From: Paenibacillus farraposensis
Lineage (GTDB): Bacteria > Bacillota > Bacilli > Paenibacillales > Paenibacillaceae
Reading direction: 5' to 3'
Assembly (NCBI RefSeq): GCF_020736845.1
Contig: NZ_JAFFQR010000064.1
Location: 124,001 to 188,000 of the forward strand
Length of the DNA stretch: 64,000 nucleotides
Shown here piece after piece: positions 58,096 through 64,000 of the stretch. Position 1 is the first letter of the stretch. The number at the start of each line of letters is the position of its first letter. The translations under genes were made by a program, and so were the position numbers. Under the pieces are notes generated by a model. The model had not been told where the DNA came from, made no database searches, and was given only the letters and a program-made list of their open reading frames with translations.

Positions 58096-59628
58096 TTATT
58101 CGTAGGCCCACCACTCGTACGCCGTTATTCTGGCTATTGGGCTCCCCCCGGCGTAGTCTTGTATCCTACTGCCATACATCGTGACACTGAAACCTCCGGC
58201 TTGTTGCGTAAAATTGTAAAACCTTATTTTGTTATCAAACCTGCCTGAAATGGCTGTTTCGGAACCAATAACACAAGTTGCCCAAGCATCTATATACATT
58301 GTCCCATTCGTGGCATCCAGTTTCACCTTCACAAAAATTCGCGAAGGTGAGAAGGCCGTCGAATTTACGGATAATTGCATAGAGACATCTTGGTTAATCG
58401 AAATTGCAGAGGCCGTCTGCCCATTGAACGTTCCTGTTGCCCACCTCTTGACGGGAAGGTTTGTTATAGCTGCCGCTAACTGATCCCCAGTCATACCAGA
58501 GTTGGCACTACCGCCTTTGCCAGTGATAGCGTTAGCGACCTTGGATTTAAGATCACTGGCTTGCGTAAAAGCTTGGTCAGCTCGATCATATGCCGCCTTG
58601 ACAGCGCTTGGTGTAGCTGCCTGATCGGTAGCAGTGCTGCTAGTAGACGTATTAAGCTGCACAATCCCCTTAGCCTGTGTTGACGCAGACGGTAAATCCG
58701 ATGCCGTGTGCGTATGATTCTTGTTAGCTAATTCGTTCCAATCCAACCATGCTCCGGCGACGGTTCTCACCCGCTTGAAAATACGACCAGTATCGTCTAC
58801 ATACACTTGTACGACGGTCAAACCATCCGTACCAGTGGAAGATGTTACGAAAAGAACGCCTTTAGAACTAGCTTCCGGTGGACTATTATCCGTTACAGGG
58901 TTTAACGAAGTGGAATTCACCCGCCAAACTCCAACGGCTAGCGCAAAGTTAAAATTGCTTTGAAACACGTTTCCTCTATCGACCAACGATATGTTATACA
59001 TGTCAAAAAGGGCTTTGCTGTTCGGCACGGTCGTAGCAGATTGCGACTTGTAATCTGCACTAAGACGTACTATCCCTTTAACCGTAGTGGTTGCATCCGG
59101 CACTTTTACATTATTGATTGCCGTATCCGTGTATCCCTTCGATTCCTTCAAAGCGTTCGCCACATCCTGCGGGGTAGCGTAAATGATCGAATCATCTACA
59201 ACCACTGTTACCTGAGCTGTGTTGCTTACCGTCAGTTCAAGATTGAACAACTTTTTAAGCACAGCAGATGCATTTTGAGCATCAATATACTCTGCGCCGT
59301 CCCCTGAATTCGCGTAAGCGTAAAGAATTTCGCCCAAATCTGGATCTGTCGCCCACATTCCAACCTCTCGGAAGAAGAAGCCCGAGGTAATGCCCTGATT
59401 GCTGAACTCGAAACCAGGCACCACAACGTTTTCAGATTGGATCTTCAAGCGACTTACCGGGAAGGAAACTTTTTCATTAATAAGTGCCTTTAGTGCAGTT
59501 TGGAGCTGACCGGACAGCTTGCCGTCTCCCACAGAAAATTTTGTGTATGTTATTTTGGTTAGTCCGGCTTCTGCTTTTGCCAGCAGATTCCGACCGCGAT
59601 TAGTAATTTCGATTCCATCGAATGCCAA
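58096..59628 (-). CDS. Tail fibre protein
   Basis: A 510-residue protein of the P2 gpH/tail-collar type. The N-terminus (ITNRGRNLLAKAEAGLTKIT, then FREVGMWATDPDLGEILYAY) is the tail-collar attachment domain; repeated segments QAKGIVQLNTSTSSTATDQA and TVKGIVRLSADYKSQSATTV are tail-fibre repeats; the C-terminus from about residue 390 is the receptor-binding tip. It starts at TTG behind GGCAGGTGAATTAAA. Confidence 0.9.
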   Translation of the reverse strand: MAFDGIEITNRGRNLLAKAEAGLTKITYTKFSVGDGKLSGQLQTALKALINEKVSFPVSRLKIQSENVVVPGFEFSNQGITSGFFFREVGMWATDPDLGEILYAYANSGDGAEYIDAQNASAVLKKLFNLELTVSNTAQVTVVVDDSIIYATPQDVANALKESKGYTDTAINNVKVPDATTTVKGIVRLSADYKSQSATTVPNSKALFDMYNISLVDRGNVFQSNFNFALAVGVWRVNSTSLNPVTDNSPPEASSKGVLFVTSSTGTDGLTVVQVYVDDTGRIFKRVRTVAGAWLDWNELANKNHTHTASDLPSASTQAKGIVQLNTSTSSTATDQAATPSAVKAAYDRADQAFTQASDLKSKVANAITGKGGSANSGMTGDQLAAAITNLPVKRWATGTFNGQTASAISINQDVSMQLSVNSTAFSPSRIFVKVKLDATNGTMYIDAWATCVIGSETAISGRFDNKIRFYNFTQQAGGFSVTMYGSRIQDYAGGSPIARITAYEWWAYE

Positions 59629-59629
59629 T

Positions 59630-60190
59630 TTAATTCACCTGCCTTAAAGTGATTATATCCACTTGTTGAGTACCCACGCCGTAATAGTGAATGCCCTTTG
59701 CCGAATCCAAGACGACAACACGGCGGAGGTGGGCGCTTTTCCGTTTTACAGATTCAACAACTTGGATAAACTGCTGCGCCTGTTCTTCGGTAGCTTTTGG
59801 ATTGGAAACAACTACCTGAAAATACCCAGGATCGTCGCCATACTCCCACCATTCCTCTACTTTTCCGTATCCAAATATGGTCGTTACCAGGTCTTCCACA
59901 GCGCTCGGCGTGCCCTTGCGACGGTGCAGGGGTATTGATTGTTGGACAAGCTCCCTACGCTGTTCAAGAGGCAATGTGGGGTCGTAGTAATCTACATGGA
60001 ACTGCCAAGCCAGTTCGTCGGTTTCTTCATCTGTCCAGTCAGTACGACCGAACAAGTTAACACGCTGTATTTTGGCTGTAAGCTCATCCATTTTTACGTC
60101 AAGCGCCATTGCTGCGTCACGCACCTGATTATCAGTCCGCAAGTTATCAGGTAGCAGGTCCAATAAGCTTAATTCGGATAATTCAATCAT
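59630..60190 (-). CDS. Tail protein I (baseplate, gpI-like)
   Basis: A 186-residue protein like P2 gpI: LSLLDLLPDNLRTDNQVRDA at the start, ETDELAWQFHVDYYDPTLPL near residue 55, HRRKGTPSAVEDLVTTIFGY near 85. gpI joins the tail fibre to the baseplate. The start used is the ATG overlapping the gpJ stop (GATGA), behind GGAGGGCTTGTCG; a TTG two codons earlier is the alternative. Confidence 0.88.
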   Translation of the reverse strand: MIELSELSLLDLLPDNLRTDNQVRDAAMALDVKMDELTAKIQRVNLFGRTDWTDEETDELAWQFHVDYYDPTLPLEQRRELVQQSIPLHRRKGTPSAVEDLVTTIFGYGKVEEWWEYGDDPGYFQVVVSNPKATEEQAQQFIQVVESVKRKSAHLRRVVVLDSAKGIHYYGVGTQQVDIITLRQVN

Positions 60191-61313
60191 CGACAAGCCC
60201 TCCGAAAGTCATTGTAACCGTGCCTTCCTTGGCAACCTGGTTTGACCCAAGGTCCAGAAATACAGGCGATTTAATATCTACCCGTGAAGCTCCCGCAGCC
60301 ACGAGCATGTGTGTTAGCTGAGATGGGTTTATGTCTCGGCCTAATCGCGACTTTTGCCATAGCTTGTACTCGGATAAAGCGGCCTCTACTGCCTTTTGAA
60401 TACTTGCTACGTCTGTTGCCCTTGATTTACGAATATAGTAGGTCAAATCAATATCGTAACTGACTTCTGTAGGAGCTTGAACGGTAACCTTGTCTGTTAG
60501 AGGTCGCCGCTTCCTGTCGTCTAGCACTGCGAACACCTCGTCCAGTACGGTTTGTGAAGGAATAACGCCACCAGCAAGCAATACGGTAACCACCACCTGC
60601 ATAGGACTTGGCGAATCCACATGTACATCTGCTATTGACGCACTAGCAGTTTTAGCCCAATATTCATACGCACCATCTGGACCGGCAACCGAGAACGATT
60701 CCGGGGCGATGTGTATACGTTCGCGGTATGGGTCGTTATCCTCTATGGCAGCTCCGCCCGATGTTTCAGTTAAGTTCGTAACGGACGCCACGTAAGGCAG
60801 CGGGTCAATTAACGTTGTGAGTTGACCCGCAATATAACCATTCCCTTCCGGACCGGACACATTGCATTCTGCAGTAGCTGTAATTACAACATCACCAATT
60901 GGGACCGAAGCAGCCTCTTTCGTTGAAAAATATATGGTGCCGTCACTCTCTGCCGGGCCTATTCGTGTACCCGCAGGGATAATCTGGACATTCGTGAGTG
61001 GCGTGGACAACGTGAACTGGATTAGGGTAACAGCATAGTCGGCACGCAAACGGGGCGTTTCGTAAAAAGCTCCCAAATGATCCAGTACAGCATCGCGTGC
61101 GTACCGTAGTAGCTGCCCTTTGGCTACCTGATTCAGCTTAACTTCTTGCTGAACCATTTTGTATGCTATTGCATTGATGAAAATACGCAGCGGATCGGCT
61201 GGAGCAAGTTGTCTTTTTGAAATTGACTCATACAACTTAACAAGTGAATCCTGCATAGCCTTAACATCCGCTTGAATAAAATCAATATCCGGTAGTTCAG
61301 CCAATGCGGTCAT
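60183..61313 (-). CDS. Baseplate J-like protein
   Basis: A 376-residue baseplate J/gp47 protein. AKGQLLRYARDAVLDHLGAF near residue 65, TIYFSTKEAASVPIGDVVIT near 125, GPEGNGYIAGQLTTLIDPLP near 155 and PDGAYEYWAKTASASIADVH near 215 are typical. It forms the baseplate wedge with gpW and gpI. It overlaps the gpW stop by four bases. Confidence 0.93.
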   Translation of the reverse strand: MTALAELPDIDFIQADVKAMQDSLVKLYESISKRQLAPADPLRIFINAIAYKMVQQEVKLNQVAKGQLLRYARDAVLDHLGAFYETPRLRADYAVTLIQFTLSTPLTNVQIIPAGTRIGPAESDGTIYFSTKEAASVPIGDVVITATAECNVSGPEGNGYIAGQLTTLIDPLPYVASVTNLTETSGGAAIEDNDPYRERIHIAPESFSVAGPDGAYEYWAKTASASIADVHVDSPSPMQVVVTVLLAGGVIPSQTVLDEVFAVLDDRKRRPLTDKVTVQAPTEVSYDIDLTYYIRKSRATDVASIQKAVEAALSEYKLWQKSRLGRDINPSQLTHMLVAAGASRVDIKSPVFLDLGSNQVAKEGTVTMTFGGLVDD

Positions 61314-61648
61314 TCGTCGCTCACCTCCTGTTCCTCGAAGTAAATGACTGGGATTAGCCGTCCGTTGTCTGGGTCATCCAAAAGGTCAACAAACTGTATT
61401 TCCTGAATTAAAATCCTTGGCTCATATTCACCGACCAGCTCATAGATTTGCGAGGTGATAAGTGCCTTGGATACCTCTGTCGGCTCATCCAATGCTCCCG
61501 GATCAAACCCAAACCGTCGATTTAAAACAACCGATCCACGCCAGGTCGTTAACAAGGTGAATAGATTCTGCCGCAATTCTGCTTCTGTGGTAGCTGGCGC
61601 AAAATCAATTGGTTGGATACCGGATAACGTTAGGTTGTACTGGCTCAT
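61310..61648 (-). CDS. Baseplate wedge protein gpW (gp25 family)
   Basis: A 112-residue protein of the gpW/gp25 group: TEAELRQNLFTLLTTWRGSV and LNRRFGFDPGALDEPTEVS near residue 40, then YEPRILIQEIQFVD. It is the lysozyme-like wedge component linking to gpJ. It overlaps both neighbours by four bases. Confidence 0.92.
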   Translation of the reverse strand: MSQYNLTLSGIQPIDFAPATTEAELRQNLFTLLTTWRGSVVLNRRFGFDPGALDEPTEVSKALITSQIYELVGEYEPRILIQEIQFVDLLDDPDNGRLIPVIYFEEQEVSDE

Positions 61649-62046
61649 TTAACGTACTCCTTTAGCGTTGTGTTGATGGTTCCAGACAATAGATTTCCTC
61701 GGTTATCCACGTGCGTCCAAGCCTGCTCAAGCCCTGTTATAACCCAAAGACCCACGCCCAACTTTTTACCGCCAATTGTCAGCGCTCCGGCTTTTCCTTT
61801 CCGATCCCAGTCAACTAGCTTGTCCATTTCTTTTCGTGGATTCGTTCCGTGCCATGCCGCGAAGTACATAGTAAATGTAACGGTATCCAGCCCAGGACCA
61901 AGAAACTGAGATTTAGGTTTCCTGAGCATAATTTCATGATCCGCCCATCTACTCGCTGAGGAATGGGAAAGCTCACGGAATGTACGTATCACCTTCGGCG
62001 TAACAACAAAAGCAATGTTTCCGTAGCTGCCTATTTTAGCTGCCAC
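61645..62046 (-). CDS. Tail protein U-like
   Basis: A 133-residue protein like P2 gpU: RWADHEIMLRKPKSQFLGPG near residue 35, DTVTFTMYFAAWHGTNPRKE, GALTIGGKKLGVGLWVITGL near 90 and SGTINTTLKEYV. gpU terminates the tail tube. Here it sits between gpV and gpW, whereas in P2 it precedes X and D. The start is a GTG behind GGAGGGGGCTGATT. Confidence 0.82.
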   Translation of the reverse strand: MAAKIGSYGNIAFVVTPKVIRTFRELSHSSASRWADHEIMLRKPKSQFLGPGLDTVTFTMYFAAWHGTNPRKEMDKLVDWDRKGKAGALTIGGKKLGVGLWVITGLEQAWTHVDNRGNLLSGTINTTLKEYVK

Positions 62047-62048
62047 AA

Positions 62049-62618
62049 TCAGCCCCCTCCAATCTCTTGATTAAGTACATCAAGCTTGCCCACAACCGTG
62101 ACATTGCTGTTCATACGAACGGAAGGAGCATCAATGCTAAATGATTTACCGTTTATTTGTACGGTTTCAGCGTTAACACTTACCGTCTTGGCCTGCATAG
62201 TCACAGATTCCCCATTTATTTGTACAGACTCGGCCTTGATGCTTACATCCTTGGCTTGTACGTTCACACTACCCACTGCATTAATTTCGATAGAGCCGGT
62301 AGTCTTATCAAAATACACGTAGCTGCCATCCTCAAAATAGATACCACGCTGGGACTGATCGGCAGGCATATCATAGCTGCCGTCATATAGCGCACCAAGA
62401 CAAACTCCATCTGGTCGTCCATTCCCGATAAAAATACATGCCACATTGTCACCCGGCTCCGGCATCGCATTGGAAAGACCCCAGCCAGTCCCAGTTGTTA
62501 AAAGTGGCAGCTCGGGGGAAACCATGTCGTCCATGTCAGGGAAGACTACCCGAACCTTTCCCGTGTCGGTGTCTACACTGGAGACAACCCCGATTCTATT
62601 TAAATTTTCATTCGCCAT
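62049..62618 (-). CDS. Baseplate spike protein gpV
   Basis: A 189-residue baseplate assembly protein V. An N-terminal OB fold (NRIGVVSSVDTDTGKVRVVF, then GDNVACIFIGNGRPDGVCLG) is followed by a beta-helix with repeats such as VSIKAESVQINGESVTMQAK, forming the membrane-piercing spike. The start is the ATG behind GGGGTGGTGAC, two bases after the gpD stop; a longer reading upstream overlaps gpD. Confidence 0.9.
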   Translation of the reverse strand: MANENLNRIGVVSSVDTDTGKVRVVFPDMDDMVSPELPLLTTGTGWGLSNAMPEPGDNVACIFIGNGRPDGVCLGALYDGSYDMPADQSQRGIYFEDGSYVYFDKTTGSIEINAVGSVNVQAKDVSIKAESVQINGESVTMQAKTVSVNAETVQINGKSFSIDAPSVRMNSNVTVVGKLDVLNQEIGGG

Positions 62619-62619
62619 G

Positions 62620-63804
62620 TCACCACCCCAATACTTTCCTAATTTCCAAGTTGGTCGTATAGCCTGATCCACCAACTGCATGAGTAGCGGAAACGATAAT
62701 ATACTTACCGTCAAAGCGACCAAATCCTTTGATTGTAATGGTCATCCCGGCTGCAAGGCTCACATTGCCCATAAGAGACAAAGTAGCTTTACCAGCCTCT
62801 TTATTTTTTTCGCGCAGACTCTTACGGGCCGCATTAATTGCCTCGGCCTGTGAACCCACGCTTTGAGACACCTTTAAGATTGGGCCATCTTTTGGAGCGC
62901 CTGGCGGACGATAAATAACCTTAATCGGCTTCGGCTGTTCCGCTTTATCCTTCTTTTTCTTGCCTGTTTTGCTGTCCTTGTCAGCATCCTTGGAAGTAGA
63001 TTCAGCTGTGGTCGCAGTAGACTTGGTTTTGCTCGTATCGTCCTTTTTGTCATCCTTCTTCTCGTCTTTCTTCTTGGACGACTTCTTTTTTGCGGCGGGC
63101 TGGTAGCTTACCTCGCAGCCTGCATATGCCACGTCCTGAGTAGAAAAGGAGAACCCATAGCTGATAATGTCCGACACGCCGCGTTCAATCGTCAAGGCTG
63201 GCGATTTTTGTTCATAAACGTATTCATCGAACAGGACAAGCTTTTTGCCCGTTACCTTTAGCGCTATGCCTTCCTGCTTACACAGGTCATTTAAAAAAGC
63301 CAGGTCAGACACATCGGTCTGGTCCTGGCGGTCGTATTTCGGATTGTTATGAGCCTCGTACATCAAGGAGAAGCCCGCACGCTTGGCGATTTCAGCAGCA
63401 ATAGACTTAAGCGTAACAGACTCCCAAGCCTTCGTTTTCTTTTCCTGCCGTACACTCGTTGTGACAGGAAGCGATACCGCTTTAATACTGACCGTATCAG
63501 GCGGCCCGGCAAAGTCAATCGAATCTACCTCGAAGCTTCCGCAATTAAGTCGCTTGATCTCTCCCGGCTTATCCCACCCTATTGTCTTTATATAGGCAAC
63601 TATCCTGTCTCCAGCACTTGGCGACCAAGGGCCAGACCATTTACGCGCCTTATCCTCAAGGTTAATTTGTAGATCGTCCAGCGTCCCCGGTTCCGCATCG
63701 GTATAAGTTAAATCCAATGAATAGTCGGACAACTCCTTGGTGATGTCCTTGCCGTTGTAATTTATGACGACCTGGGCACGTCTTGCATCAATAGTTTCGT
63801 CCAT
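62620..63804 (-). CDS. Late control / tail hub protein gpD with Lys-rich insert
   Basis: A 394-residue protein like P2 gpD (phage late control D): ARRAQVVINYNGKDITKELS at the start, DRIVAYIKTIGWDKPGEIKR near residue 70, YDRQDQTDVSDLAFLNDLCK near 155. Residues 233-293 are an insert of Lys, Asp, Ser and Thr (KKKSSKKKDEKKDDKKDDTS and similar). The C-terminus resumes with PPGAPKDGPILKVSQSVGSQ and GRFDGKYIIVSATHAVGGSG. It forms the hub above the spike. Confidence 0.88.
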   Translation of the reverse strand: MDETIDARRAQVVINYNGKDITKELSDYSLDLTYTDAEPGTLDDLQINLEDKARKWSGPWSPSAGDRIVAYIKTIGWDKPGEIKRLNCGSFEVDSIDFAGPPDTVSIKAVSLPVTTSVRQEKKTKAWESVTLKSIAAEIAKRAGFSLMYEAHNNPKYDRQDQTDVSDLAFLNDLCKQEGIALKVTGKKLVLFDEYVYEQKSPALTIERGVSDIISYGFSFSTQDVAYAGCEVSYQPAAKKKSSKKKDEKKDDKKDDTSKTKSTATTAESTSKDADKDSKTGKKKKDKAEQPKPIKVIYRPPGAPKDGPILKVSQSVGSQAEAINAARKSLREKNKEAGKATLSLMGNVSLAAGMTITIKGFGRFDGKYIIVSATHAVGGSGYTTNLEIRKVLGW

Positions 63805-63805
63805 G

Positions 63806-64000
63806 TCACACCTTCCACGGTGGCAGGTCAGAGGCTGTTGCTTCAACTACAGAAACGTCTGGCATCTGGAGGATTGTACCTGCTGAAAAAACAGAAACGT
63901 CGATGTAGTCCAAATTAAGGTTCATAATCTGGATCATCAACGTTTCATCGGAAAATACCTTATATGCAATCATGTCCCATGTATCGCCTTGGATTGTTGT
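63806..64000 (-). CDS. Tail protein X (LysM-like), cut by window edge
   Basis: The last 64 codons of a leftward gene: IQGDTWDMIAYKVFSDETLM then IMNLNLDYIDVSVFSAGTIL, the LysM-like pattern of phage tail protein X. It precedes gpD as in P2. The N-terminal few residues lie right of the window. Confidence 0.85.
   Translation of the reverse strand, partial: TTIQGDTWDMIAYKVFSDETLMIQIMNLNLDYIDVSVFSAGTILQMPDVSVVEATASDLPPWKV

Larger units (their letters stand above)
32425..64000. mobile_element. Prophage with P2-like contractile tail, left end at tRNA-Val
   Basis: From the tRNA to the window edge nearly every gene is phage-like: excisionase-like, ArpU, RuvC, DnaB, RecT, BRO-N, Cro/repressor pair, lysis and myovirus tail genes. 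The early operon runs leftward from 48.6 to 32.5 kb and the late operon leftward from beyond 64.0 to 56.9 kb, so on the circular genome the terminase end joins the ArpU end across the att site. The exact left boundary is inferred from the tRNA; the right boundary, integrase, terminase and capsid genes are not in the window. Confidence 0.93.

Noticed and set aside
32425..64000. CRISPR array in the prophage or chromosome
   Set aside because: No series of regularly spaced repeats with unique spacers was seen; the five operators are unevenly spaced and too short.

Overview
The window looks like the chromosome of a Paenibacillus close to P. polymyxa. Evidence: moderate GC, strong AGGAGG-type ribosome binding sites, a Firmicutes T-box before tyrS, and the Bacillus-like neighbourhood rpsD / tyrS / penicillin-binding protein / acsA-acuA / mtnN / ccpA / ytxJ. 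The genus call is inference from gene content and protein style; no search was run.

Positions 1-32,350 are ordinary core chromosome. They hold, in order, an M29 aminopeptidase (cut by the window edge), a lipoprotein, a GAF-GGDEF diguanylate cyclase, rpsD with a long leader, an AraC/GyrI-type regulator, tyrS with T-box, a class A penicillin-binding protein with FN3 tail, acsA and acuA (divergent, with a CcpA cre site between them), mtnN, ccpA, ytxJ, a PfpI/DJ-1 protein, PTS enzyme I plus an N-acetylglucosamine/glucose-type EIICBA, a CoA-binding protein, aroA, a rhodanese, 6-phosphogluconate dehydrogenase, a YktB-like protein, an MFS transporter, an Orn/Lys/Arg decarboxylase, and several small proteins. 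Central carbon control (CcpA, AcsA, AcuA, PTS, Gnd) is clustered here.

A tRNA-Val(GAC) gene at 32,353-32,424 marks the left end of a prophage that fills the rest of the window and runs past its right edge. Four GATACGAA direct repeats just inside look like integrase or excisionase arm sites. The early operon is transcribed leftward from a Cro-like gene at 48.6 kb to an ArpU-like regulator and an excisionase-like gene at 32.5 kb. It carries BRO-N, Rad50/SbcC-like ATPase, RecT, MBL-fold hydrolase, replication initiator, DnaB helicase, MazG-like, RuvC-like resolvase and a SPPY-type DNA methyltransferase. The repressor at 48.86 kb is divergent and faces five copies of a 13-bp palindromic operator. 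The late operon, also leftward, covers a P2/Myoviridae-like tail (X, D, V, U, W, J, I, H) and lysis genes (XhlA, holin, GH24 lysozyme). No integrase, terminase or capsid gene lies in the window.

Between the two operons (49.2-56.8 kb) lies an accessory and lysogeny region, the most interesting part of the window. It contains a compact agr-like signalling cassette: a membrane receptor-like protein without a kinase domain, AgrB, a cysteine-free AgrD whose predicted signal is a five-residue serine lactone, and a stand-alone LytTR regulator. It also holds a small XRE gene behind a perfect 30-bp palindrome and a 20-codon leader ORF, a type I holin-like toxin with a predicted antisense RNA, a second XRE/divergent-promoter control point, small membrane peptides, a secreted protein and a cysteine-rich protein. 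The agr-like cassette beside the repressors suggests peptide-based control of prophage or host behaviour; that role is inference.
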